From assembly GCA_045649265.1 (NCBI GenBank), contig JAZRPO010000042.1:1-14815 (forward strand): a DNA stretch of 14,815 bases. Direction: 5' to 3'. The position numbers and the translations under genes were made by a program. Below, in pieces: positions 6,324-13,824 of the stretch (positions are counted from its first letter, which is position 1; the number at the start of each line of letters is the position of its first letter). The notes beneath the pieces are model-generated. The model saw only the letters and a program-made list of their open reading frames with translations, did no database searches and was not told the origin of the DNA. The DNA comes from SIG480 sp045649265 (GTDB taxonomy: Bacteria; Bacillota; Clostridia; Oscillospirales; JAAYXM01).

Positions 6324-6352
6324 TTGACAAATAAAAAATGCAGTGATATAAT
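6324..6352 (+). promoter_or_regulatory. Perfect-consensus promoter of the aromatic amino acid operon
   Basis: TTGACA (6324-6329), a 17-bp spacer and TATAAT (6347-6352) match the sigma-A consensus exactly. Predicted transcription starts near 6359, giving a leader of about 215 nt before aroF. A strong constitutive start is what an attenuator-controlled operon needs. Confidence 0.88.
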
Positions 6353-6380
6353 CGTAAAAAAAGAAAGGCGATTAAGTAAA

Positions 6381-6446
6381 ATGACACTTTCTCTTGAAAA
6401 ATCAGCAATATTTTATTACTTTTACTTTTTTAACAAACAAAAGTAA
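6381..6446 (+). CDS. Attenuator leader peptide with seven consecutive Phe/Tyr codons
   Basis: A 21-codon ORF starts at ATG 6381 and stops at TAA 6444-6446. Codons 11-17 (6411-6431) read TTT TAT TAC TTT TAC TTT TTT, that is FYYFYFF: four Phe and three Tyr in a row. It starts about 22 nt after the predicted transcription start. A weak AAAGG lies about 12 nt upstream, longer than ideal spacing. The aromatic run coincides with the 5' arm of the first leader hairpin (6418-6429), so a ribosome starved for charged tRNA-Phe or tRNA-Tyr would stall on that arm. This is the design of pheL-type leader peptides in other bacteria. It is too short for automatic gene calling. Translation is not proven. Confidence 0.85.
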   Translation: MTLSLEKSAIFYYFYFFNKQK

Positions 6447-6450
6447 AAGT
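6418..6450 (+). promoter_or_regulatory. Leader hairpin 1:2 (anti-antiterminator)
   Basis: ACTTTTACTTTT (6418-6429) and AAAAGTAAAAGT (6439-6450) form a perfect 12-bp stem with a 9-nt loop. The 5' arm is the Phe/Tyr codon run and the 3' arm contains the leader stop codon. When formed, it sequesters 6448-6450, the start of the antiterminator strand, and so favours termination. Confidence 0.75.
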
Positions 6451-6519
6451 GATTTCTGTTGCTTAAAAAGAGAGAGATTCTTTTTTGAAGAATTTTTAGA
6501 AGCTTTGCAGTAAATCACT
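6448..6519 (+). promoter_or_regulatory. Leader antiterminator 2:3
   Basis: Segment 6448-6464 can pair with 6500-6519, the 5' arm and loop of the terminator. AGTGATTT (6448-6455) pairs with AAATCACT (6512-6519); CTG (6456-6458) with CAG (6508-6510), plus one U-G pair; GCTT (6461-6464) with AAGC (6500-6503). This gives about 15 pairs with one bulge and one internal loop. It is mutually exclusive with the terminator. A small hairpin ATTCTT/AAGAAT (6477-6493) fits in its loop. Confidence 0.7.
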
Positions 6520-6539
6520 GTAAAGCTTCTATTTGTTAT
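6497..6539 (+). terminator. Attenuator terminator 3:4 upstream of aroF
   Basis: TAGAAGCTTTGCAGT (6497-6511) and ACTGTAAAGCTTCTA (6517-6531) form a 15-bp stem with one G-U pair and a 5-nt loop, followed by a moderately U-rich tail (TTTGTTAT). It lies between the operon promoter and the operon's first gene, with no gene ending just before it. That position makes sense only as a regulated premature terminator. Confidence 0.82.
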
Positions 6540-6574
6540 ATACGCTGTTTCGTCTATATTGAAGGAGAAAAAAC

Positions 6575-7579
6575 ATGATTGCGGTACTTAAAAAAAATGT
6601 TCCGAAGGCACAGCTGGACAACCTGATAGCCTGGCTTAACGAGCAGAATATCAAGGTCCATATTTCTGAGGGAGAGTATCAGACTGTTCTTGGATTTATA
6701 GGAGATACTACCGACATTGATGTTGAGCTCATCGAAGGTCTTGATATAGTCCAGAGCGTTACGCGGATTACAGAGCCGTTTAAGAGCGCAAACAAGAAAT
6801 TTCACCCCGAAGATACGGTTGTGAATGTTGGAGGAGTGAAGATTGGCGGAGGAAACTTCGCTATGATTGCCGGGCCGTGCTCTGTAGAATCAGAGGAGCA
6901 GATTCTGGGCATTGCAAATTCCGTGAAGGAATCAGGGGCGCTTCTTCTTCGTGGAGGTGCGTTCAAGCCGAGGACATCTCCTTATGATTTTCAGGGCTTA
7001 AAAGCTGAGGGAATTGATTTTCTTCTCGAAGCAAAGGAAGCAACCGGAATGCCGATTGTTACGGAAATTATGAATGCCAACCACCTTCCGCTTTTTGAAA
7101 GGGTTGATGTCATTCAGGTAGGAGCTCGAAATATGCAGAACTTTGAGCTTTTGAAGGAGCTTGGAAGAACCGATAAAACAATTCTCTTAAAAAGAGGTCT
7201 TGCCAATACGCTGAAGGAGCTTCTGATGAGTGCCGAATATATTATGGCGGGCGGAAATGAGAATATAATTCTTTGTGAGCGGGGAATTCGCACATTTGAA
7301 ACATATACGAGAAATACACTTGACCTTTCGGCGGTCCCCATGCTCAAAGAGCTTACGCATCTTCCTGTTGTGGTTGACCCGAGCCATGCAAGCGGCATTT
7401 CCCGCCTTGTCAAACCAATGGCGCTTGCAGCAGCAGCATGCGGGGCAGACGGTATCATGATAGAGGTTCATAATGACCCGAAAAATGCTCTTTGTGACGG
7501 TGCGCAATCTTTGACTCCCGAGCAGTTTGATGATGTCGCAAAGGCAGTATTTGCAGTGCGTCAGGCGGTGCAGCAATGA
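6575..7579 (+). CDS. aroF: DAHP synthase, type I-beta with ferredoxin-like regulatory domain
   Basis: A 334-aa enzyme that condenses phosphoenolpyruvate and erythrose 4-phosphate to 3-deoxy-D-arabino-heptulosonate 7-phosphate, the entry step of the shikimate pathway. Residues 1-70 form a small ferredoxin-like domain as in the Thermotoga maritima enzyme, where it binds Tyr and Phe for feedback inhibition. The barrel follows, with GPCSVES (metal ligand Cys102), KPRTSPYDFQG, LLKRG, His271 in VDPSHASG, Glu297 in IEVHNDP and Asp308 in CDGAQS. Length and ligand positions match the family. ATG 6575 follows AAGGAG. Its TGA stop overlaps the tyrA ATG (ATGA). Expression is probably set by the upstream Phe/Tyr attenuator, giving double end-product control. 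Confidence 0.96.
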   Translation: MIAVLKKNVPKAQLDNLIAWLNEQNIKVHISEGEYQTVLGFIGDTTDIDVELIEGLDIVQSVTRITEPFKSANKKFHPEDTVVNVGGVKIGGGNFAMIAGPCSVESEEQILGIANSVKESGALLLRGGAFKPRTSPYDFQGLKAEGIDFLLEAKEATGMPIVTEIMNANHLPLFERVDVIQVGARNMQNFELLKELGRTDKTILLKRGLANTLKELLMSAEYIMAGGNENIILCERGIRTFETYTRNTLDLSAVPMLKELTHLPVVVDPSHASGISRLVKPMALAAAACGADGIMIEVHNDPKNALCDGAQSLTPEQFDDVAKAVFAVRQAVQQ

Positions 7580-8421
7580 CAATTGGGATAGTAGGGCTCG
7601 GCCTTATAGGCGGCTCGCTTGCAAAGGCATATAAATTCAACACAGACTATACCGTTTACGGTGCAGACTGCGACGAGGTTACGTTCAAACGCGCAGTGCT
7701 TGTAAACGCGGTTGACGGAAAGCTCTGTGAAGAAAACATAGCAGAATGCGATTTAATTTTTCTTGCGATGTATCCGTCAGCAGCAATAGCTTATATGGAG
7801 AAAAATGCAAAGCACATAAGTAAGTCCTGCTGCGTGATAGATTGCTGTGGTGTTAAAGAAGCCGTATGCCCGAGATTGTTTGAGTTATCAAAGGAGTATG
7901 GGTTCAGCTATATAGGCGGTCACCCCATGGCAGGGCGGCAATTTTCAGGGTTTAAGTATGCAACCGAAAAGCTTTTTGAAGGGGAGTGCATGATTCTCGT
8001 GCCAAAGCCCGGAGAGGACATTGCGTTTCTTGAAAAAATAAAAAACGCTTTAAAAGGGGCAGGCTTTTCGCATGTAACCGTAACCACTGCAAAGCTGCAT
8101 GATGAGATAATAGCATACACATCCCAGCTTGCACACGTAGTTTCCAATGCGTATGTCAAAAGCCCCAGAGCAGAGGGGCATAAGGGTTTTTCGGCAGGCA
8201 GCTATCGCGACCTGACGCGAGTTGCAAAGCTCTCTGAGACGATGTGGACAGAGCTTTTTCTCGCAAATCGGGGAAATCTTATGTCTGAGATAGATTTCTT
8301 CATAGATTCGCTGACAGAATACAGGGATGCACTTGCAGAGAACGATGCTTCGCGTCTTATGCAGCTGCTTCGCGAGGGGCGCGAGCGCAAGGAAAGGATA
8401 GATGTAGAGTGGAAAGAATAA
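7576..8421 (+). CDS. tyrA: Prephenate dehydrogenase
   Basis: A 281-aa enzyme that oxidatively decarboxylates prephenate to 4-hydroxyphenylpyruvate for tyrosine synthesis. It has an N-terminal Rossmann fold with GLGLIGGS (residues 7-14) and an acidic residue after strand 2 (GADCD), which points to NAD+. The active-site His116 lies in SYIGGHPMAGRQFSGF, followed by the helical dimerisation domain (LTRVAKLSETMWTELFLANR). It ends at the usual length for TyrA proteins without a C-terminal ACT domain, so tyrosine feedback through an ACT domain is not expected. The start overlaps the aroF stop by 4 nt (translational coupling). The 3' end overlaps aroB by 13 nt. Confidence 0.95.
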   Translation: MTIGIVGLGLIGGSLAKAYKFNTDYTVYGADCDEVTFKRAVLVNAVDGKLCEENIAECDLIFLAMYPSAAIAYMEKNAKHISKSCCVIDCCGVKEAVCPRLFELSKEYGFSYIGGHPMAGRQFSGFKYATEKLFEGECMILVPKPGEDIAFLEKIKNALKGAGFSHVTVTTAKLHDEIIAYTSQLAHVVSNAYVKSPRAEGHKGFSAGSYRDLTRVAKLSETMWTELFLANRGNLMSEIDFFIDSLTEYRDALAENDASRLMQLLREGRERKERIDVEWKE

Positions 8422-9467
8422 CAGTCTCAGCATCAAAAAGCTATGATGTTCTCGTAGGTGACGGAATAATAAAAAAAACAGGGACTTTTGCAAAAGAAGT
8501 TTGCAGGGGCAAAAATGCTGCGCTCATATGCGATTCAACCACGAAAAAACTCTTTTCAAAAGTGGTAAAATCCTCGCTTGAAGAGGCGGGCTTTCACGTT
8601 GTGGAGCTTTCGGTTCCTGCCGGAGAGGCATCAAAGAACGCAGAAAATTTCATATGGCTTCTGAACAGGCTTGCAGAGGAGAAATTTAATCGGGCAGACT
8701 GCATAATAGCGCTCGGCGGAGGAATGGTGGGAGACCTTTCCGGCTTTGTCGCTTCAAGCTATCTGCGCGGAGTTGCATTCATTCAGATTCCGACAACTCT
8801 CCTTGCAGCGGTCGATTCCTCTGTAGGTGGGAAAACTGCGATAAATCTCAAAGCAGGGAAGAACCTCGCAGGAGCGTTTTACCAGCCGTCGTGTGTTATT
8901 TGCGATACAGCAATAATAAAAGGGCTTCCTTACGAAATATTTTCCGACGGTATGGCAGAGGTAATAAAATACGGTGCCATAAGAAGTGAGAGGATTCTTT
9001 GGCTTGTTGAAGACGGAGCCCATGAAAACTTAAGCGAAATAATAAGTGAATGTATAAAGATAAAAAGCAGTATTGTGAGTGAAGACGAGTTTGATAAAGG
9101 TCAGCGCCAGCTCCTAAATTTTGGACACACTCCGGCTCACGCGATAGAAAAGCTGAGCAATTTTGAAGTTTCCCACGGCAGAGCGGTTGCGGCCGGAATG
9201 TGCATTATGGCGCGTGCGGCAGAAAGGCTCGGGCATTGCGAATTCGGAGTATCGGAAGAGCTTGAACGGCTGTGCGAGAAGTTTTCACTCCCGACAGGAT
9301 GCGAGTATCCGGCATCATCCCTTTTTGATATTGCAATGTCAGACAAGAAACGCTTCGCCGGAAGGATAGCATTGGTGCTTCCTCAAAAACGTGGCGAGAG
9401 CGTTCTTCGGAGCATGCCTGAGAATGAGGTTAAAACCTTTTTTGAGGCAGGATTGGAGAGAGTATAA
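8409..9467 (+). CDS. aroB: 3-dehydroquinate synthase
   Basis: A 352-aa NAD+- and metal-dependent enzyme that cyclises DAHP to 3-dehydroquinate. Family motifs are intact: the NAD-binding GGGMVGDLSGFVASSYLRG (103-121), IPTTLLAAVDSSVGGKTAIN (127-146) and KNLAGAFYQP. The metal ligands are likely Glu184 (GMAEVIKYG), His240 (NFGHTPAHAIE) and His256 (SHGRAVAAGM). The last motif reads HGR where most homologues read HGE. The start is a GTG inside the end of tyrA, 13 nt before the tyrA stop. It is chosen because it gives the usual N-terminus (VERITVSASKSYDVLVG) and no better start lies nearby; AGGAAAGG is about 12 nt upstream. The aroA ATG follows the stop codon directly. Confidence 0.95.
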   Translation: MERITVSASKSYDVLVGDGIIKKTGTFAKEVCRGKNAALICDSTTKKLFSKVVKSSLEEAGFHVVELSVPAGEASKNAENFIWLLNRLAEEKFNRADCIIALGGGMVGDLSGFVASSYLRGVAFIQIPTTLLAAVDSSVGGKTAINLKAGKNLAGAFYQPSCVICDTAIIKGLPYEIFSDGMAEVIKYGAIRSERILWLVEDGAHENLSEIISECIKIKSSIVSEDEFDKGQRQLLNFGHTPAHAIEKLSNFEVSHGRAVAAGMCIMARAAERLGHCEFGVSEELERLCEKFSLPTGCEYPASSLFDIAMSDKKRFAGRIALVLPQKRGESVLRSMPENEVKTFFEAGLERV

Positions 9468-10733
9468 ATGAATGTTTCGGTTTCGTGCAAGAATCCACGT
9501 GGCAAAGTGAGAGCGATTCCGTCAAAATCCATTGCCCACAGAGCACTTATATGTGCGGCCCTCTCCGAAGTGCCGACTGAGCTTGTGTGCGATGCAATGT
9601 CGCAGGATATAGATGCAACCGTTCGATGCATAGAAGCTCTTGGTGCAAGAGTTGAGAGAAAAGGCGGTTCAATTTTCGTTGCCAGGCAGGATATCAGAAA
9701 AAAGGCTTCCCTCAACTGCGGTGAGAGCGGGTCAACACTTCGCTTTTTGATTCCCGTTGCGGCAGCTCTTGATTCTGAAATATCGTTTAGCGGAAGTGGC
9801 AGGCTCCCGAGCCGGCCAATTTCTCCGCTTCTTAAAACGCTTGCAGAAAACGGTGCGGAATTTGAATATGACGAAACGCTGCCCCTTGTTATGCGTGGAG
9901 GCCTTGAAAGCGGAGTATTCAAAATCCCGGGGGATATAAGCTCGCAGTTTATTTCAGGCCTGATTTTCGCCTTGCCCCTTCTTTCGGGAGACAGCGAAAT
10001 TCAAATAACAGGTAAGGTTGAATCAGGCAAATATATCGATATGACGCTCGATGTGGTTTCGAGGTTTGGAATAGAAGCCCTGCGATCTGAAAATAAAATA
10101 TACATAAAAGGAAACCAAACATACACAACTCCCGGCAGATTTTCAGTCGAGGGTGATTGGTCAAATGCTGCGTTCTGGGCTGCCCTCGGCGCGTTCTCCG
10201 AAGAGGGAATAACCTGCAACGGTGTCAATATAAAAAGCGTTCAGGGTGATTGCGAAATACTTGATATTTTAGAGCGCTTCGGTGCGAAGGTTACAAAAGG
10301 GCAGGGCTCTTTCAGCGTGAAACGCGGCGCTCTTTCGGGGACAGAGGTTAATGCGGCGGAAGTTCCGGACCTCGTTCCGATTATCTCTGTTGTCGCCTCC
10401 GTTGCAGACGGCAAAACCGTAATATCCAATGTCGGAAGGTTGAGAATAAAAGAAAGTGACAGAATTGCGACAACAGAAGCAATGATTAAAAATCTCGGCG
10501 GCCAGATTTCCGCAAACGATGATGAGATTTGTATTATTGGAAAAAGCAGGCTTTCCGGAGGAAAGGTTTTTTCGGAAAATGATCACAGAATTGCAATGAG
10601 CGCAGCAGTTGCGGCTGCTGTAAGCGCCGGAGAGGTAACAATCTTCGGTGCGGAAGCTGTCAGAAAGTCCTACGGTAATTTCTTTGAAGAATATGAAAAG
10701 CTTGGATGTAATATAAAAAGGTCGGAGGGATGA
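9468..10733 (+). CDS. aroA: 5-enolpyruvylshikimate-3-phosphate synthase
   Basis: A 421-aa enzyme that transfers the enolpyruvyl group of PEP to shikimate 3-phosphate. Substrate-binding PSKSIAHRAL has Lys20, Ser21 and Arg25. The PEP-loop reads CGESGSTLRFLIP (84-96), then GDISSQFISGL, the catalytic-Asp region VPDLVPIISVVA, LRIKESDR, and NDHRIAMSAAVAA near the C-terminus. The PEP loop corresponds to GNAGTAMRP of the E. coli enzyme but has Phe93 in place of Pro101 and Ser in place of Thr97, as in the GESGSTLR-type enzymes of Clostridia. The start is directly after the aroB stop, with GGAGAG about 9 nt upstream inside aroB. The stop is 3 nt before aroC. Confidence 0.95.
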   Translation: MNVSVSCKNPRGKVRAIPSKSIAHRALICAALSEVPTELVCDAMSQDIDATVRCIEALGARVERKGGSIFVARQDIRKKASLNCGESGSTLRFLIPVAAALDSEISFSGSGRLPSRPISPLLKTLAENGAEFEYDETLPLVMRGGLESGVFKIPGDISSQFISGLIFALPLLSGDSEIQITGKVESGKYIDMTLDVVSRFGIEALRSENKIYIKGNQTYTTPGRFSVEGDWSNAAFWAALGAFSEEGITCNGVNIKSVQGDCEILDILERFGAKVTKGQGSFSVKRGALSGTEVNAAEVPDLVPIISVVASVADGKTVISNVGRLRIKESDRIATTEAMIKNLGGQISANDDEICIIGKSRLSGGKVFSENDHRIAMSAAVAAAVSAGEVTIFGAEAVRKSYGNFFEEYEKLGCNIKRSEG

Positions 10734-10736
10734 AAT

Positions 10737-11801
10737 ATGAGTTCTGTTTATGGCGAAAAATTTAAAATATCAATCTTCGGGCAGTCCCATTCGGAGGCAA
10801 TCGGGGTTGTGATTGACGGGTTTCCGGCAAACTTTGAGATTGATATGGAAAAACTCAATAGTTTCATGGCACGCCGCGCTCCCGGAAAAGGCGAACACAC
10901 AACTGCACGAAGCGAAAAGGACAGGCCTGAATTTCTTTCAGGCATAGTCGGAGGCATCACTACGGGCGCTCCCATCTGCGCAATAATCAGAAACTCCGAT
11001 GTTCGCTCACGCGATTACAGTGATATAAAAGATGTTCCGCGCCCCGGCCACTCCGATTTTACAGCATACATGAAATTCGGAACAGCGCATGACGTCCGTG
11101 GCGGAGGCCAGTTTTCGGGAAGGCTTACGGCTCCTCTTTGCATAGCCGGTGCAATATGCTTGCAATACCTTGAAAAACGAGGGATAAAAATTGCAGCTCA
11201 CGCTCTGAGCATCGCAGGGGTAGAGGATAGGTTTTTTAACCCTTTTGCGCCTGAGCTTTCAGAGATTATTTATGGCGATATCCCCGTGCTCGACAAGGCA
11301 AAAGGCAAAGAAATGATGGCAGTAATTCTCGCGGCAAAAAAAGACGGAGATTCTGTGGGCGGAGTTGTTGAGTGTGCGGCAACAGGGCTTCCGGCATCGC
11401 TCGGCGAGCCTATGTTTGGCGGTGTTGAAAACAAAATTGCAAGTATCGCATTCGGGATTCCGGCAGTAAAGGGCATTGAGTTTGGAGCAGGGTTTGCAGC
11501 AGCTAAAATGCGCGGAAGTGAGTGTAACGATGCATTTTGCATTTCTCGGGGACGAATTAAAACCGAAACCAATAATCACGGGGGAGCACTCGGCGGAATA
11601 ACCTCAGGAATGCCGATAATCATGCGAGCGGCAATTAAGCCGACTCCGTCTATTGCGAAGCCACAAAAGAGTGTGAGCTTATCCGGAATGCAGGAATGTG
11701 AAATTGTGGTTTCAGGTCGGCATGACCCGTGCATAGTGCCAAGGGCAGTGCCGGTTATGGAGGCAGCTCTTGCAATCGCAATTCTTGATATGATGATATA
11801 G
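10737..11801 (+). CDS. aroC: Chorismate synthase
   Basis: A 354-aa enzyme that eliminates phosphate from EPSP to give chorismate, using reduced FMN. Seen: IFGQSHSEAIGVVIDG with His18, RRAPGKGEHTTARSEKD, PRPGHSDFTAYMKFG with His105, then DVRGGGQFSGRLTAP (119-133), the FSGRLTAP version typical of Clostridia, and GRHDPCIVPRAVPV near the end. No flavin reductase domain is fused. GGAGGG sits just before the aroA stop, and the ATG follows 3 nt later, so the two genes are likely coupled. Its TAG stop is part of the TAGGAG ribosome binding site for pheA. Confidence 0.96.
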   Translation: MSSVYGEKFKISIFGQSHSEAIGVVIDGFPANFEIDMEKLNSFMARRAPGKGEHTTARSEKDRPEFLSGIVGGITTGAPICAIIRNSDVRSRDYSDIKDVPRPGHSDFTAYMKFGTAHDVRGGGQFSGRLTAPLCIAGAICLQYLEKRGIKIAAHALSIAGVEDRFFNPFAPELSEIIYGDIPVLDKAKGKEMMAVILAAKKDGDSVGGVVECAATGLPASLGEPMFGGVENKIASIAFGIPAVKGIEFGAGFAAAKMRGSECNDAFCISRGRIKTETNNHGGALGGITSGMPIIMRAAIKPTPSIAKPQKSVSLSGMQECEIVVSGRHDPCIVPRAVPVMEAALAIAILDMMI

Positions 11802-11813
11802 GAGAAAAGGAAA

Positions 11814-12956
11814 ATGGATATGAAAGATCTTCGTAAGGAAATTGATGATACAGACCGTGCCATTGTAGAGCTAATCAACAGGAGGATGGAAATTGCCTCT
11901 AAAATCGGAGAGTACAAACGCGAAAACAACCTTCCGGTTTTTGACCCGAAGCGCGAGCGGGAGCTTCTGGACAGAGTTGAGGGATATTCTGATGAGAAAG
12001 TCGCGTCATACGTAAGGGTTATTTACCAGACTATGATGGATACCTCACGCGCATATCAGAAGAAGCTCTCTGCAAAGGATGATGCAATCCGTGAGATTAT
12101 GCAAAACGCAATTGAGAAAACAGATAAGATTTTCCCCGAAAAAGCAGTTGTTGCCTGTCAGGGAGTAGAGGGGGCATATTCTCAGATAGCCTGTGAAAAG
12201 ATTTTTAAGAAACCGAGCATTATGTATTTTGAAAGCTTTGAAGATGTTTTCAAGGCTGTCGATAAGTCCCTGTGCAAGTACGGCATTCTCCCGATTGAAA
12301 ACAGCACGGCAGGCTCGGTGAACAAGATTTATGACCTCATGGCAAAGTATAAATTCCATATCGTTCGCGGAGCAAGAATTCAGATAGGGCATTCTCTGCT
12401 TGCAAAGCGGGGTGTTGAGTTTTCAGAAATCCGCGAGATTTTCTCGCATGAGCAGGCGATAAACCAGTGCAGTGAGTTCTTGTCCGAAAATAAGAATATC
12501 AAGGTTACCGTGTGCGAGAACACGGCAGTTGCTGCAAGGATTGTTGCGGAGTCAACCAGAACTGATGTTGCGGCGCTTTCTTCTCCTGTGTGCGCTGAGC
12601 TTTATGAGTTGTCGGCTCTTCGGGATAATGTCTGCGATAATATCGGAAACTACACAAGGTTTATCTGCATTTCAAAGGCGCTTGAAATTTATCCCGGAGC
12701 GGACAAAACAAGCCTTATGCTTAAAATTCCGCACAAGCCCGGCTCTCTCTATCGCATCCTTGCGCGCATAAACTCGCTCGGCATAAACCTTGAAAAGCTC
12801 GAAAGCCGCCCGAAGCCCGGAAGTGACTTTGAATTTATGTTCTATTTTGACGTTGGGGCATCGGTGTATTCGCCTGAACTCTTTGAGCTTATTTGCGATT
12901 TGAACAACGATATTGACGGCTTTAAGTATTTCGGAAGCTACAGCGAAATTGTATAA
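11814..12956 (+). CDS. pheA: Bifunctional chorismate mutase / prephenate dehydratase with ACT domain
   Basis: A 380-aa P-protein for phenylalanine synthesis. Residues 1-90 are an AroQ-type chorismate mutase (DLRKEIDDTDRAIVELINRR ... KIGEYK). Residues about 110-288 are prephenate dehydratase (CQGVEGAYSQIA, PIENSTAGSV, and the catalytic NYTRF at 279-283). Residues about 297-376 are an ACT domain with GSLYRIL (310-316) and the intact Phe-binding ESRP (330-333), so Phe feedback inhibition is expected. Such fusions in Clostridia couple the mutase to the dehydratase, leaving tyrA to draw on free prephenate. The ATG at 11814 is 9 nt after AGGAG; a second in-frame ATG at 11820 is possible. It is the last aromatic biosynthesis gene of the operon. 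Confidence 0.96.
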   Translation: MDMKDLRKEIDDTDRAIVELINRRMEIASKIGEYKRENNLPVFDPKRERELLDRVEGYSDEKVASYVRVIYQTMMDTSRAYQKKLSAKDDAIREIMQNAIEKTDKIFPEKAVVACQGVEGAYSQIACEKIFKKPSIMYFESFEDVFKAVDKSLCKYGILPIENSTAGSVNKIYDLMAKYKFHIVRGARIQIGHSLLAKRGVEFSEIREIFSHEQAINQCSEFLSENKNIKVTVCENTAVAARIVAESTRTDVAALSSPVCAELYELSALRDNVCDNIGNYTRFICISKALEIYPGADKTSLMLKIPHKPGSLYRILARINSLGINLEKLESRPKPGSDFEFMFYFDVGASVYSPELFELICDLNNDIDGFKYFGSYSEIV

Positions 12957-12975
12957 AAAGAATTGAGATAATGCT

Positions 12976-13824
12976 ATGAAGAATGATATCATTATTGCAG
13001 TAACAGAATCAGGAAAGCTGCTTTCGTTTCTCTATGGCGAGCTCTCCAAGCTCCCGCGTGGCAAGGTCAAATCGTTTCTTGAACATCGGCAGATTTCCGT
13101 TAACGGTATTGTAACGACGCGCTTTGACCATCCGATTAATCGCGGCGATACGGTCAAGATTTCAATGTCCGAGGGAAGCACGAAGCCGCAGGGGATAGAA
13201 ATAATATATGAAGACGACTTTTTTGTTGCCGTTAATAAGCCTGCGAAGCTTTTGACCGTTGCCTCTGACAGTGAAAAAAAGAAAACCGCATATGCACTTC
13301 TTTCACAAAGCCGAAAAGGCGAGCTGTATGTCCTCCATCGTCTTGACAAAGATACGTCAGGCGTGCTCCTCTTTGCGAAAAAGCGCGAAATCCGAGACAT
13401 TATGCAGGAGGACTGGAATGAGAGAGTAACCCTTCGGGAATACATAGCGATATGCGAGGGTGAGTTTGAAGAAAAATCCGGGCGTTGCGACTCTCTTATT
13501 GCGGAAAACTCAGTCCACGTTATGTACTCCGCAAAGGAGGGAAAGCGCGCAATAACGGATTATGAAGTTCTTAATTATTCCGGCGGTTTTTCGCTTGTGC
13601 GCCTGCATCTCCTTACGGGCAGAAAAAACCAGATTCGTGTTCATATGAAGGAGCTTTCACACCCCGTTGTCGGAGATAAGAAATACGGAAGCACGAAAAA
13701 CCCTCTCGGCAGGCTCGGGCTTCACGCCTCGGCCTTGGGCTTTAAGCATCCCATCACGGGTGAAGAGGTAAGAATTTCTGCGCGCCGCGAGCGGAAATTT
13801 GTCTTGCCAAAGAATGACCGTTGA
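12976..13824 (+). CDS. RluA-family RNA pseudouridine synthase
   Basis: A 282-aa protein that isomerises uridine to pseudouridine in rRNA or tRNA; the target site cannot be read from sequence. An S4-like RNA-binding domain covers about residues 12-75 (PRGKVKSFLEHRQISVNG). The catalytic domain has HRLDKDTSGVLLFAK with nucleophile Asp124, LREYIAICEGEF, and GRKNQIRVHMKELSHPVVGDKKYG. It begins 19 nt after pheA with only a weak GAGA ribosome binding site, so it probably rides on the aromatic operon without being functionally related. The adjacency suggests it would also be affected by the Phe/Tyr attenuator. Confidence 0.92.
   Translation: MKNDIIIAVTESGKLLSFLYGELSKLPRGKVKSFLEHRQISVNGIVTTRFDHPINRGDTVKISMSEGSTKPQGIEIIYEDDFFVAVNKPAKLLTVASDSEKKKTAYALLSQSRKGELYVLHRLDKDTSGVLLFAKKREIRDIMQEDWNERVTLREYIAICEGEFEEKSGRCDSLIAENSVHVMYSAKEGKRAITDYEVLNYSGGFSLVRLHLLTGRKNQIRVHMKELSHPVVGDKKYGSTKNPLGRLGLHASALGFKHPITGEEVRISARRERKFVLPKNDR

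Noticed and set aside
6311..6339. A second TTGACA just upstream of the operon promoter
   Set aside because: At 17-bp spacing the -10 would be AAAAAT, which is poor; the exact-consensus pair at 6324-6352 explains the promoter.
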